Part shown: piece by piece, positions 20,376 through 29,463 of the stretch
Position numbering within the stretch: the stretch's first letter is position 1
How the letters are laid out: every line of letters starts with the position of its first letter
Assembly (NCBI RefSeq): GCF_026262645.1
Contig: NZ_SHNO01000001.1
Location: 1,798,001 to 1,862,000, forward strand
Length of the DNA: 64,000 nucleotides
Source of the DNA: Candidatus Marimicrobium litorale
GTDB taxonomy: Bacteria > Pseudomonadota > Gammaproteobacteria > Pseudomonadales > Halieaceae
Reading direction: 5' to 3'
The notes under the pieces: model-generated
What the model was told of the DNA's origin: nothing
The model's database searches: none
Seen by the model: only the letters and a program-made list of their open reading frames with translations
Program-made: the position numbers and the translations under genes

Positions 20376-20684
20376 CACTATAGGGCCGCACGAGAGAAAG
20401 TGTCAAGGGAGAGAGAGGGAAAAAACGTTGTGATTTCAGCTAATTACAGTGATTCTAGCGTGATTTGCTGCGCCGGGCTCGCGTATGATTGTTAAAATAG
20501 AAAATGAAAACAGTCTCCTAAATTGTCTTCCTAATGATTCACATGAACTTAAAGTCTATATTTTTATAAAAAAAATTCTATTGATTCTTTTTTGTTATAA
20601 GAGAGGCCTGACACATCCCTTTTGCTCACTGACGCCGCCGGGCAATCAGCGCAATAGATGCAAGGGATAGAGGAAGAAATGAAT
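20376..20684. other. Non-coding spacer with an A+T-rich island
   Basis: About 310 bases between rnpB and the mra promoter. The stretch near 20485-20600 is strikingly A+T-rich, with runs such as TTTTTATAAAAAAAATT, against a GC-rich background. A 61-codon + strand frame (20485-20670) lies here but has no recognisable product, no good ribosome site and atypical composition, so it is not called. No clear GC-rich terminator stem was found for rnpB. The island could hold rnpB 3'-end signals or UP-type elements, or be foreign DNA; the sequence does not decide. Confidence 0.5.
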
Positions 20685-21036
20685 CGAGTCGGTCGATAAG
20701 CCGGGTTCTGTCGTGGACGATCATTCATCTGCGACCGGTGTCACCACCTGCCTGTAGCGACCTACCCGAATCCACTGCGGGCCGCAGCTGACGGATTCCT
20801 ATTTGGTCTTGCTCCGAGTGGGGTTTACCATCGCCACGCCTGTCACCAGCCGCGCGGTGCGCTCTTACCGCACCTTTTCACCCTTACCGCCGCAATTGCG
20901 GCGGCGGTTTCCTTTCTGCTGCACTTTCCGTAGGCTCGCGCCCCCCAGGTGTTACCTGGCACCCTGCCCTGTGGAGCCCGGACTTTCCTCCCTCCATTCA
21001 CCGAAGTGACTGAAGAGCGATCGCCTGACCGACTCG
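20685..21036 (-). ncRNA. rnpB: RNase P RNA, bacterial class A
   Basis: Catalytic RNA of ribonuclease P, which cleaves tRNA 5' leaders. On the - strand the conserved blocks appear in order: GAGGAAAGTCCGGGCTCC near the 5' side, GGTGCGGTAAGAGCGCACCG in the middle and ACAGAACCCGGCTTATCG near the 3' end. The ends pair perfectly over ten bases (21027-21036 with 20685-20694), forming helix P1 and fixing the boundaries to within a few bases. Length of about 352 nt is normal. The location between rsmI and mraZ matches Pseudomonas relatives. Confidence 0.95.
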
Positions 21037-21042
21037 GCGCCA

Positions 21043-21071
21043 AGAGTACGCGCTCGCATCGGCAAGAGCAA
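21043..21071 (-). promoter_or_regulatory. Possible rnpB promoter
   Basis: On the - strand TTGCTC (21066-21071), a 17-base spacer and TACTCT (21043-21048) precede the predicted RNA 5' end by six bases. Spacing is right but both hexamers are poor matches to consensus. Confidence 0.3.
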
Positions 21072-21117
21072 GCTGCCCCGACGCGAGATCCACGCGGCAA
21101 ACCCAAGCGCACAAGCG

Positions 21118-21948
21118 TTACTTCAGTGATAACAGGTAGTCATAGAGTTGTTTCTTGCGCAGCCCGGTATGCTCCGCCACCACGGCTGCCGCCCGTCGGG
21201 CGGGCAGCTCCTGTGCAAGTCGAATCAGGAGGGAGGCCACATCGGCATCCAGCTCACTTTCGCGCGCGGAAGCGCCCGTGACCAACAGCACAATTTCACC
21301 CTTTTGCTGATTATTATCCTCTCGCACAAACTGCGCCAGTGTCGACAATGGCGATCGCCGGATGGTCTCGTAAAGCTTCGTCACTTCCCTCGCCAGGGCC
21401 GCTTCGCGCGTGGGCCCGAATACCTCCACCAACGCTTCGAGAGTGTCCACTATACGATGCGGTGCCTCGTAAAAAATCAACGTGGCCGACTCTGTCCGTA
21501 GTGCCTGCAAACGATTCTCGCGGGCACCCCGCTTGGCGGGTAAAAAACCCTCGAAAAGAAACCGGTCTGTTGGCAGGCCCGCCGCGCTGAGAGCAGCAAC
21601 AGCCGCGCAGGCCCCCGGTATAGGAAAAACCTTGTGCCCTTCGTCCTGCACACAACGCACAAGCCGATACCCTGGATCAGAGACCAATGGTGTCCCCGCA
21701 TCGGACACCAGCGCCACTGATTCATGCGCCTCGAAACACCCACGAATGCGCCGCAACGCCCGGTCATCGCTGTGATCATGGTACGCCATGAGCGGCGTAT
21801 CGATACCAAAGTGTTGCAGCAGGCGCCTGCTGTGACGGGTATCCTCTGCCGCGATCAGGTCCACCTGTCGCAGCACGTCTACCGCGCGCTGTGACATATC
21901 ACCGAAGTTACCGATAGGCGTGGCAACAACATAAAGCCCGGATTCCAC
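21118..21948 (-). CDS. rsmI: 16S rRNA (cytidine(1402)-2'-O)-methyltransferase
   Basis: Tetrapyrrole-methylase-fold enzyme that 2'-O-methylates C1402 of 16S rRNA. It has 276 residues. The N-terminus YVVATPIGNFGDMS, the motif EDTRHSRRLL, VSDAGTPLVSDPGY and FYEAPHRI are typical. The start is GTG at 21948, preceded by a good AGGGGA ribosome site. The gene diverges from lpoA across about 65 bp and precedes rnpB. Confidence 0.97.
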   Translation of the reverse strand: MESGLYVVATPIGNFGDMSQRAVDVLRQVDLIAAEDTRHSRRLLQHFGIDTPLMAYHDHSDDRALRRIRGCFEAHESVALVSDAGTPLVSDPGYRLVRCVQDEGHKVFPIPGACAAVAALSAAGLPTDRFLFEGFLPAKRGARENRLQALRTESATLIFYEAPHRIVDTLEALVEVFGPTREAALAREVTKLYETIRRSPLSTLAQFVREDNNQQKGEIVLLVTGASARESELDADVASLLIRLAQELPARRAAAVVAEHTGLRKKQLYDYLLSLK

Positions 21949-22012
21949 GAATTCCCCTTATACTGTTCGCACCCCAAGCGCGGGGCCTATCAACTTGTCG
22001 GTGAAGCATAAC

Positions 22013-23818
22013 ATGAGAGAATCAAACTCCAGATCGAATAACCTGACCAGGGCCATGCTCATAATGTGGACCAGCCTGTTTCTCTGGGGCTGTGCTGGCG
22101 CGCCCGAAAAAGACACCCCGGTGGCGACGGCCCCGCTTGAACAGTTGCCCGAACCCGAACCGGACACCGCCTCCACCCTGCCCAAAAGCCAGCACACCGA
22201 TATTTTCAACCAGGCGGAGGCGTCCCTGGCAACACATGACTGGCAACAGGCCGACGTCACGCTGCAAGCCCTGCCACAAAGCGCCATGACAACCAACGAC
22301 AAAGCCTACCTGACCTACCTGGAGGCTCGCATCGCCTATACCCACGGGGACCAAGCGCAGGCAATTGCTCTACTCGATAACCTTTTGTTCATGGACATAC
22401 ATCCCGCACTGCAATACCGCGCACTCAGTTTCAAACATTACATACTGGAAATGCAGGGCGACAGCCTTGCCAGCGCGCAGCTGGCCGACCAGATCATGCG
22501 CTTCGCGCCGCAGGACACCGTCGCTGCCTGGCAGCGCAACGTCTGGCTGAACCTGGCTCGAGCTGACAAGGACACCCTGCTGAATGCGCGCGCAGTGGTG
22601 GTCGATCCGCGTTTCAAGGGCTGGCTGGAACTGGCTCTCGTGTCACGTGATAACACCTACGACCCCAGTGCCGCATTGACGCAGTGGCGCAACAGTCACC
22701 CTGGCCACCCCGCCGGTAACACTCTGCCCGGCGGCATGGGCTACTCGTTTCAACCATCCAGCCAACGCGACAAAGTGGCACTTCTATTGCCCATCAGCGG
22801 TCCACTGGCACCTGCCGGTAAAGCGGTACTCAATGGCTTCATGGCCGGCTACTACGCCCATGGCGCAACGGGCCGCGGCAGTGCCGATCTGGAGGTCTTT
22901 GATACCGCCGCTTACGCCTCGGCGAGTGCGGCCTACGATGCGGCCGTCAGCCAGGGCACCACCATGATAGTGGGGCCATTGAGCAAGGAATCGCTAGTCG
23001 ACCTCGGCACGCGACTGGAGCGCCCGGTGCCCGTGTTGGCACTCAACCGGATTGACCAGGTACTGCCTGCGGCGGGCAGCGCCCTGGTGCAACTGTCTCT
23101 CTCGCCCGAGGACGAGGTCGTCAGCGCGGCAAACATTGCTTACGGCAAAGGCGCTCGTAACGCACTGCTCATCACGCCAGCGGGTGACTGGGGCGACAAG
23201 ATGAGCATCGCATTGCGCGAGCACTGGACTGCACTGGGGGGCAACATCAGCAGCCACGCAACCTACAATGGTTATGACGACTACTCCAACAGCGTTAAAA
23301 CAGCCCTGTCGCTGGATGCCAGCGAACAGCGCGCCGCGGGCATCCGCTCGATATTCGGCTCTGACACAGAGTTTACCCCGCGCCGACGGCAAGACGCCGA
23401 CGTGGTTTTCCTGTTCAGCCAGAACGACTCAGAAGCTCGCTCCATAAAGCCATTACTGGCGTTCCACTATGCCGGAGACCTGCCGGTGTTTGCGTTATCC
23501 AATGTTTACAGCGGCACCCCTGACGAGCGTAACCGGGACCTGAACGGGCTCTATCTGGTAGAGATGCCCTGGTTACTGGGGTCCAACCCGGGCTTACGCG
23601 CCGCCATTACAGACGGCGGAGTCGGCGACCACTACACGCGACTGCACGCGCTTGGCGCTGACGCCTTCCTGGTGCAAAACGACTTCCAACGACTGCAAGC
23701 GGGCGCTGACGCTCTTTTTCGTGGTGATACAGGGCTCTTGCGCATGGGTCCAGACCTCATAATCAGACGCGAAATGTCATTGGCCATTTTTGATGGCAGC
23801 GAACTACAGCGCCCCTAG
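22013..23818 (+). CDS. lpoA: Outer-membrane lipoprotein LpoA, activator of PBP1A
   Basis: Outer-membrane lipoprotein that reaches through the periplasm to stimulate PBP1A. From the ATG at 22013 it has 601 residues; an in-frame TTG (21995) and a later ATG (22055) are alternatives. A lipobox LFLWGC with the acceptor C27 follows the membrane segment. A TPR-rich N-terminal half precedes a C-terminal periplasmic-binding-protein-like domain starting near VALLLPISGPLAPAG. It is shorter than E. coli LpoA (678) but in the usual place before yraN, diaA and dolP. Confidence 0.9.
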   Translation: MRESNSRSNNLTRAMLIMWTSLFLWGCAGAPEKDTPVATAPLEQLPEPEPDTASTLPKSQHTDIFNQAEASLATHDWQQADVTLQALPQSAMTTNDKAYLTYLEARIAYTHGDQAQAIALLDNLLFMDIHPALQYRALSFKHYILEMQGDSLASAQLADQIMRFAPQDTVAAWQRNVWLNLARADKDTLLNARAVVVDPRFKGWLELALVSRDNTYDPSAALTQWRNSHPGHPAGNTLPGGMGYSFQPSSQRDKVALLLPISGPLAPAGKAVLNGFMAGYYAHGATGRGSADLEVFDTAAYASASAAYDAAVSQGTTMIVGPLSKESLVDLGTRLERPVPVLALNRIDQVLPAAGSALVQLSLSPEDEVVSAANIAYGKGARNALLITPAGDWGDKMSIALREHWTALGGNISSHATYNGYDDYSNSVKTALSLDASEQRAAGIRSIFGSDTEFTPRRRQDADVVFLFSQNDSEARSIKPLLAFHYAGDLPVFALSNVYSGTPDERNRDLNGLYLVEMPWLLGSNPGLRAAITDGGVGDHYTRLHALGADAFLVQNDFQRLQAGADALFRGDTGLLRMGPDLIIRREMSLAIFDGSELQRP

Positions 23819-23856
23819 CTACACTGTCATGACATCGGACAACGCGCGGAGCATGG

Positions 23857-24237
23857 ATGCATCTACGGGGCCAGCCATTCGAAGAGCAGGCTGAACGACT
23901 GCTGCAATGCCACGGTCTTTCCATCCTCGAACGCAACTACAGCGCGAGGACGGGTGAGATCGATATCATCGCAACTGAAGGGGATGTGCTGGTTTTTGTC
24001 GAGGTACGCGCCCGCAGCCATCGGCGTTTCGGCGGCGCCGCCAAGTCGGTCGACAAAAAGAAACAGAGACGCCTTATTTTGACAGCGCAGCACTACTTGC
24101 AGCGGCACAATAGAGGTAAAGACAGGCGCTGTCGATTTGACGTGATCGCCTTCGAACCGCGACAATCAGAGGCTGGACGTCCGGTTCACTGGTTTCGCGG
24201 CGCCTTTACAGCCGAGCAGGGAAACACTTACCAATAA
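23857..24237 (+). CDS. yraN: UPF0102 protein YraN, nuclease-fold
   Basis: Small protein of the YraN/UPF0102 family, which has an endonuclease-like fold. It has 126 residues, normal. The conserved core ARTGEIDIIATEGDVLVFVEV holds the E-x-D and E-x-K-like positions of the nuclease fold (the final K is replaced in the segment VEVRAR, as in many homologues), and the downstream basic run KKKQRRL is conserved. Its role is not established. It lies in the conserved rsmI/lpoA/yraN/diaA/dolP block. Confidence 0.93.
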   Translation: MHLRGQPFEEQAERLLQCHGLSILERNYSARTGEIDIIATEGDVLVFVEVRARSHRRFGGAAKSVDKKKQRRLILTAQHYLQRHNRGKDRRCRFDVIAFEPRQSEAGRPVHWFRGAFTAEQGNTYQ

Positions 24238-24239
24238 TA

Positions 24240-24845
24240 ATGGACCACTATCACTTTATTGCCGAACGGTTTCAAAACACCATTGAAACGATCACTCTTT
24301 CTGTGGATGAGCTGGCGGCGCCACTTGCCGAAGCGGCCGATTGCATGGTCAAAAGCCTGCTCGATGACCGCAAGATCGTATGCTGCGGCAGCGGCGTGGA
24401 CGCGGCGCTGGCACAGTTGTTTAGCGGTTATCTCCTGGATCGGTTACACGTTGACAGGCCGGCCCTGCCCGCCATGGCCCTCGGCGCCGAACTGGCCGGG
24501 CTGACCGCTATTGCAGGGTCTAACGGTTTCGACGATATTTTCTCGCGCCAGCTGCAGGCGCTGGGACAACCCGGGGATGTACTGCTGTGTATCAATACCG
24601 CACGGGGTGAGGCGGGCCTGCTGCGCGCGGTGGAGGCTGCCAGGGAAAGAAATATGACCGTGGTCGCACTGACGAACAACCGGGGTGAGGCATTAGCTTC
24701 AGTGCTTTCGCGGCAAGACATCATCCTCCGCGTCAACGCGCCCGACCGGGCCCGCTGCCTTGAGGTACAAACCATGGCAATCCATTGCCTATGTGAATTA
24801 ATCGATAACCAATTGTTTGGCGCCTACGAAGAGAATGACGCATGA
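24240..24845 (+). CDS. diaA: SIS-domain DnaA initiator-associating protein DiaA
   Basis: SIS-fold protein of the DiaA/GmhA family with 201 residues. In E. coli DiaA binds DnaA and promotes its ordered assembly at oriC. The SIS core is visible in VCCGSGVDAALAQLFSGYLL and TVVALTNNRG. It begins 2 bp after yraN and overlaps dolP by 4 bp. Context favours DiaA over sedoheptulose-7-phosphate isomerase GmhA, since no heptose pathway genes are adjacent, but the two are close in sequence. Confidence 0.88.
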   Translation: MDHYHFIAERFQNTIETITLSVDELAAPLAEAADCMVKSLLDDRKIVCCGSGVDAALAQLFSGYLLDRLHVDRPALPAMALGAELAGLTAIAGSNGFDDIFSRQLQALGQPGDVLLCINTARGEAGLLRAVEAARERNMTVVALTNNRGEALASVLSRQDIILRVNAPDRARCLEVQTMAIHCLCELIDNQLFGAYEENDA

Positions 24846-25411
24846 AGACACTACGCTTTACCCTTGCCATCCTGTGTGTTCTTGGCATGACCGCTTGCGG
24901 GAGTCTTCTCTCGAGCATCAATGTCGACACCATCGCGGACAACCCGGGGGAACGCACCCTGGCGCAGATCATCGAAGACGACAATATCGAGACCAAAGTG
25001 ACCGTCAACATACACGCGGAGAACAAGGCCTACCACCACGACCACTTCGCCGTAGTGAGCTACAACGGATATGTCCTGCTGGTTGGACAGGTACAGACAG
25101 CCGCGCTGAAGTCCGGCGCGACGAATGTGGTGCGCGAAGTTGCCGAGGTGCGGCGCATTTATAATGAGCTGGAGATAGGCCCGCCCACCAGCGCAGCCAC
25201 GCGCACGAAAGATGCCTGGATCACAACCAAGGTCAAATCCAAACTCATGGGCAGCGAAGAAATCGAAAGCGGACGCGTCAAGGTGGTAACAGAAAATGGC
25301 GTGGTATACCTGATGGGCATGCTGACCCGTAAAGAAGCAGATTTTGTCGCAGAAAAAGCCGCCGACTCAGGGGTCAAGCGAGTGGTAAAGATCTTCGAGA
25401 TCGTCGACTGA
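24842..25411 (+). CDS. dolP: Division/outer membrane stress-associated lipoprotein DolP
   Basis: Outer-membrane lipoprotein with two BON domains, formerly YraP, that in E. coli supports outer-membrane integrity and envelope stress resistance. It has 189 residues. The lipobox LGMTAC places the acylated cysteine at residue 19. BON1 covers about 45-110 and BON2 about 120-189, each with the pattern VVSYNGYVLLVGQV or VVTENGVVYLMGML. Overlaps diaA by 4 bp and converges on sspB with a 7 bp gap. Confidence 0.93.
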   Translation: MKTLRFTLAILCVLGMTACGSLLSSINVDTIADNPGERTLAQIIEDDNIETKVTVNIHAENKAYHHDHFAVVSYNGYVLLVGQVQTAALKSGATNVVREVAEVRRIYNELEIGPPTSAATRTKDAWITTKVKSKLMGSEEIESGRVKVVTENGVVYLMGMLTRKEADFVAEKAADSGVKRVVKIFEIVD

Positions 25412-25418
25412 AGCCCGC

Positions 25419-25802
25419 CTATTTCACGATCTTCAAAGTGGGCCGCTCGGGTTTATCCGGGGTCGGAGTGGTATCGTCGGGAGGCGTGAGATTGTCTTCT
25501 GGATCAAACACCATACCCTGGCCGTTTTCTCGCGCGTAGATGCCTACCACCGCGGCAACGGGCGCAAAAATGTCTGTTGCAACACCACCAAACCGTCCGT
25601 TAAATGACACTGATTCATTAGAAATACTTAATTCCACTACCGCGTCGGGAGAAATGTTCAGCACGATCTGGTTATCTTTTACAAACTGCTGGGGCACCAC
25701 TACACCGTCTATAGCCGCGTCAACGAGCACGTAAGGTGTCATTTCATTATCTACGATCCACTCGTAAAGCGCTCGCATGATATAGGGGCGGCTGGAATTC
25801 AT
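25419..25802 (-). CDS. sspB: ClpXP protease specificity-enhancing factor SspB
   Basis: Adaptor that binds ssrA-tagged proteins and delivers them to ClpXP. It has 127 residues. The N-terminal domain begins with RPYIMRALYEWIVDN, and FNGRFGG belongs to the peptide-binding groove. A proline-rich flexible linker ends in RPTLKIVK, which fits the ClpX-docking XB motif. It lies 36 bp downstream of sspA and is presumably cotranscribed. Confidence 0.97.
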   Translation of the reverse strand: MNSSRPYIMRALYEWIVDNEMTPYVLVDAAIDGVVVPQQFVKDNQIVLNISPDAVVELSISNESVSFNGRFGGVATDIFAPVAAVVGIYARENGQGMVFDPEDNLTPPDDTTPTPDKPERPTLKIVK

Positions 25803-25838
25803 CTGGGCGCGCTCTTCGCTTAGGGGCGACAGGCGAGT

Positions 25839-26471
25839 TTAGAGGCGCATTTCTCTTTCCTGTTCGGTCAGACTCTCCTGAAAAGATTCCCTGTTGAACA
25901 GGTTATCCATATAGGCCAACAGGGGCTTGGTCTGTTTGCTGGCTCGCATCTCGACGCCGAGAGCGGGCAGGCGCCACAATATCGGCGCGATACAGCAATC
26001 CACGAGCGTGAATTCCTCACTCATGAAGAACGGCTTCTCGGCAAAAATAGGAGCTATACCCATAATGCTCTCGCGTAACTCCTTGACCGATTTCTTCACC
26101 ACATTGTCGCTGCGCGTAGTCTGTATGGTATCAACCAGATGGCCCCAGTCTTTTTCAATACGGTGTATATACAGACGACTCTCCGCGCGGGCCACCGGAT
26201 AAACAGGCAACAACGGCGGGTGCGGGAAACGCTCGTCGAGATACTCCATCATCACCTTGGACTCGTACAACACCAGATCACGGTCCACCAGGGTCGGCAG
26301 GCTATTGTAGGGGTTCAGGTCTGCCAGTTCGGCCGGGGGGTGCGCTGCATCGGAATCGACCAGATCAACGGTGACACCTTTTTCCGCCAGGACGATACGC
26401 ACCCTGTGGCTGTAGTGACTGGTACTGTCTGAAAAAAAAGTCATCGAAGACCGCTTTGTCACTACACCCAT
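25839..26471 (-). CDS. sspA: Stringent starvation protein SspA
   Basis: Glutathione-S-transferase-fold protein that binds RNA polymerase and modulates transcription in stationary phase in Gammaproteobacteria. It has 210 residues. The thioredoxin-like N-terminal domain begins at [19 protein letters not shown], and an all-helical C-terminal domain follows; the conserved PHP-like surface appears as [11 protein letters not shown] later ATG at 26444 is an alternative start. It is located between the bc1 operon and sspB, as in Pseudomonas. Confidence 0.95.
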   Translation of the reverse strand: MGVVTKRSSMTFFSDSTSHYSHRVRIVLAEKGVTVDLVDSDAAHPPAELADLNPYNSLPTLVDRDLVLYESKVMMEYLDERFPHPPLLPVYPVARAESRLYIHRIEKDWGHLVDTIQTTRSDNVVKKSVKELRESIMGIAPIFAEKPFFMSEEFTLVDCCIAPILWRLPALGVEMRASKQTKPLLAYMDNLFNRESFQESLTEQEREMRL

Positions 26472-26542
26472 CAGGGATTCCTCTAATTATTTATGATTAA
26501 AGATTGTACAGGCGGTGCCAGAGGCGCCAGCCTAAAAACGCG

Positions 26543-28585
26543 CTAGTGCACGTCCTTCCAGTACTCGCGATTCAGCAACCAGGCGAATACCGTGAAAAAA
26601 GCAATGAACAGCAGAGTGTAGATGCCGATGCGATGCCGATCTGCCACCATTGGCTCCGCCGAATACGCCAGAAAGTTTACCAGATCGTAGATCGCCCCAT
26701 CGAACTCATCGGGCGTCATAGTACCCGGTTCAGCAATCTGGAAATTACCGCATGGATTCTCGAGAATATCCTCACCGGTTACCGGGTCTCGTTTTATGCC
26801 GCCATTGTCAGCGAGTACAGGACCAGGCGCGCATTCCTGCAGGCCCTGCAATTCCAGCAGGACATGGGGCATGCCGACATCCTTGAATACCCTATTGTTA
26901 ACACCATAGGGACGGCTGTCATCACGGTAAAAAGTGCGCAAGTACGTGTACAACCACTGCGGCTGACGAGCGCGCGCCGCCAGCGTCAGATCGGGCGGAA
27001 CAGCGCCAAACCATCTCTTCGCATCACTGGTCCGCATACTGTTTTCCATCAATGCACCGAACTTGGTATCGGGATCGAACACCAGGTTCTCCATAAAGAG
27101 ATCCTGCGGAATGCCAAGATCGTCTGCGACCCGGTTATAGCGCTGGTATTTCAGCGAGTGGCACCCCATGCAGTAGTTCATGTACATCTGCGCGCCACTT
27201 TGCAGAGACGCCTTGTTGGATGCATCAGCGGTAAACTCATCACAGGGCATAGAACCGCACTTAAACGCAGATTCTGCCGCAACCACCTTCAGCGGAATGA
27301 CGGTCAGAGCGAGAATCAACAGCAAAGCCCCCATGCTGCCCCAGAACCCGATCCCACCATCCATGGTCACACGCTCGGGCACCGGCTTGGTCTTGTCCCA
27401 AGCAGACCAGAATGGCATTAGCAGGAAGAACCCAAAATAGATGATGGAGCAAACGCGCGCCAACATGGTGCGTCCTTCAGTGGGCGCCCAGACCCCGAGC
27501 ACACCAAGAATCAGGAACGAAGACACAAACGCCGTCAGCATAATCTTGGTGATCGGGCCACGATAGCGCCACGACTTCACCGGGCTGCGATCTATCCACG
27601 GCAGTATGAAGGGAATCGCAACGGATGCGGCAAAAGCAATAAACCCCCAAAACTTGTCCGGTACCGCGCGCAGCACCGAGTAGAATGGCGTGAAATACCA
27701 GACAGGCGCGATATGTTCCGGCGTTTTGAGGTTGTTCGCTTCTTCAAAATTAGCGTACTCCAGAAAATATCCGCCCATCTCCGGCATGAAGAAAATGATA
27801 CCGCAAAAAATGAACAGGAATACCCCGACGGCTTGCAGGTCATGCACCGTATAGTAGGGATGGAAAGCTATGCCATCTAACGGCACGCCCTCGTCATCCT
27901 TGGTCTGCTTAATCTCAACACCATCAGGGTTGTTTGAGCCGACTTCGTGCAGTGCGAGTAGATGCAATACCACCAGTGCCAACAAGATGATTGGCAGGGC
28001 TACCACGTGCAGCGCAAAGAAGCGGTTGAGCGTGATACCGGATATCAGGTAGTCGCCGCGGATCCAGGTAACGATGTCCTCACCGACATAGGGAATTGCC
28101 CCGAACAGAGAGATAATCACCTGCGCGCCCCAGTACGACATCTGACCCCAGGGAAGCACGTATCCCACAAAGGCTTCTGCCATCAGCACGACAAAAATCA
28201 ACATGCCGAAAATCCAGATTAACTCGCGCGGCTTCTTATATGACCCATACAATAGCGCCCGAAACATGTGCAGGTAGATGACCAGGAAAAACGCCGAGGC
28301 GCCGGTAGAGTGCATGTAACGCAGGATCCAACCGAAATCCACATCCCGCATAATGTACTCAACCGACGCAAACGCGCCTTCCTGAGACGGGTTGTAGCTC
28401 ATCGTGAGCCAGATACCGGTTAACAGCTGGTTCACCAATACCAGCAACGCAAGGACACCAAAAAAGTAAAAGAAATTGAAGTTTTTAGGCGCGTAGTACT
28501 TGCCCATATGCGTGTTCCAGGCTCGCACAATCGGCAGTCGGGCATCCACCCAGTCGCGCAAGGCAACAAGCAATCTAACAATCAT
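26543..28585 (-). CDS. petBC: Cytochrome b - cytochrome c1 fusion, ubiquinol-cytochrome c reductase
   Basis: A single 680-residue frame encodes two bc1 subunits. Residues 1-407 are cytochrome b: eight or so membrane helices, haem ligands near H92/H106 and H193/H208 and the Qo-site motif PVWYFTPFY. Residues 408-680 are cytochrome c1: a hydrophobic stretch resembling a signal peptide, the c-haem site CMGCH at 472-476 and a C-terminal anchor ending REYWKDVH. The junction ERVT-MDGG joins the normal end of one subunit to the start of the other without a stop. The ATG at 27364 could still start c1 separately. Overlaps the Rieske gene by one base. Confidence 0.93.
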   Translation of the reverse strand: MIVRLLVALRDWVDARLPIVRAWNTHMGKYYAPKNFNFFYFFGVLALLVLVNQLLTGIWLTMSYNPSQEGAFASVEYIMRDVDFGWILRYMHSTGASAFFLVIYLHMFRALLYGSYKKPRELIWIFGMLIFVVLMAEAFVGYVLPWGQMSYWGAQVIISLFGAIPYVGEDIVTWIRGDYLISGITLNRFFALHVVALPIILLALVVLHLLALHEVGSNNPDGVEIKQTKDDEGVPLDGIAFHPYYTVHDLQAVGVFLFIFCGIIFFMPEMGGYFLEYANFEEANNLKTPEHIAPVWYFTPFYSVLRAVPDKFWGFIAFAASVAIPFILPWIDRSPVKSWRYRGPITKIMLTAFVSSFLILGVLGVWAPTEGRTMLARVCSIIYFGFFLLMPFWSAWDKTKPVPERVTMDGGIGFWGSMGALLLILALTVIPLKVVAAESAFKCGSMPCDEFTADASNKASLQSGAQMYMNYCMGCHSLKYQRYNRVADDLGIPQDLFMENLVFDPDTKFGALMENSMRTSDAKRWFGAVPPDLTLAARARQPQWLYTYLRTFYRDDSRPYGVNNRVFKDVGMPHVLLELQGLQECAPGPVLADNGGIKRDPVTGEDILENPCGNFQIAEPGTMTPDEFDGAIYDLVNFLAYSAEPMVADRHRIGIYTLLFIAFFTVFAWLLNREYWKDVH

Positions 28586-29196
28586 TACGCTACCTCCTCA
28601 CCAACGCCAATCACCACCACGTTTTTATCTTCATAGGAATAAGGCGGCACAACCAGATTCTGCGAGGCCGGGCTGGTGCCTGCAAATACGCGGCCGGAAA
28701 GATCAAACATCGAACCGTGGCAGGGGCAAAAAAAGCCGCCACCCCAATCGCTATTAAATTCGGTCACACCTACTTCGGGTCGAAACTTCGGAGCGCACCC
28801 GAGATGGGTACACAATCCGATGACGACAAATATCTCGGGGCGGATCGAGCGGTCTACGCCCTTGATGTAGGGGGGCTGAGAGCCCTCAATGGTTGAATCC
28901 GGATCTTTGAGACTGCTGTTCAACAGAGGCAGTTCAGCCAGTTGCGCCTCGGTGCGGTGCAATATGTAGACCGGCTTGCCGCGCCACTCCTCAACGACCA
29001 TCTGGCCCGGCTCAAGCTTGCCGATATCCACCTTGACCGGAGCGCCTGCGGCTTTTGCCTTGGCCGACGGGTTCCAGGAGCCAACAAACGGCGTCATGAC
29101 GCCCACGGCACCGGCAACGCCCACCACACTGGTCGCAGCAGTAAGGAATGTTCGCCTCGTCCGGTTGACGCTGCCGTCAGCGCTATCGCTACTCAT
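28585..29196 (-). CDS. petA: Ubiquinol-cytochrome c reductase iron-sulfur (Rieske) subunit
   Basis: Rieske [2Fe-2S] subunit of the bc1 complex, which carries electrons from ubiquinol to cytochrome c1 at the periplasmic face. It has 203 residues. The N-terminus has a Tat-like motif TRRTFLTAAT followed by a membrane helix that stays as anchor. Cluster ligands are in CTHLGC and CPCHGSMFD. First gene of the bc1 operon, with a GGGGAG ribosome site 5-6 bases before the ATG. Confidence 0.98.
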   Translation of the reverse strand: MSSDSADGSVNRTRRTFLTAATSVVGVAGAVGVMTPFVGSWNPSAKAKAAGAPVKVDIGKLEPGQMVVEEWRGKPVYILHRTEAQLAELPLLNSSLKDPDSTIEGSQPPYIKGVDRSIRPEIFVVIGLCTHLGCAPKFRPEVGVTEFNSDWGGGFFCPCHGSMFDLSGRVFAGTSPASQNLVVPPYSYEDKNVVVIGVGEEVA

Positions 29197-29383
29197 GCTC
29201 TACTCCCCTGATTAAACGACGACGCGAAACCCATCGCCCGACATTTCGATACAGAATTGAAAACGGTGCAAATGGTAATGAGTTTGCCGGCCGGATACAA
29301 GGAAACTGCCTTGATTTCACTGGATTTTCTAAGTTCTATACTGAATCTGGCCTGGGACCGCACGCGCCCTGTGAGGCGGCTAA

Positions 29384-29419
29384 AAAAACGCCCGGATGCA
29401 CTGCAATCCAGGCGTTTTT
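29384..29419 (-). terminator. Rho-independent terminator after rpsI
   Basis: Arms at 29384-29397 and 29406-29419 form a stem with a single G-U-type mismatch and an 8-base loop. On the - strand it ends in GCGTTTTTTT, a strong U-tract; the + strand also carries GCGTTTTT, so it may act in both directions. It lies between rpsI and the Rieske gene. Confidence 0.85.
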
Positions 29420-29463
29420 GACTGTGTGAATACCCCACCGGCAGCGAGGGGAGCCTCCCGCGC

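Noticed and set aside
20485-20670. 61-codon + strand frame in the A+T-rich spacer
   Set aside because: No good ribosome site, no recognisable product, and composition explained by the local A+T bias.
26472-26542. GC-rich inverted repeat between petBC and sspA considered as terminator
   Set aside because: Stem is interrupted and no U-tract follows in either direction.
29193-29438. 81-codon - strand frame between rpsI and the Rieske gene
   Set aside because: It runs through the rpsI terminator and the Rieske ribosome site and has no similarity that can be recognised.
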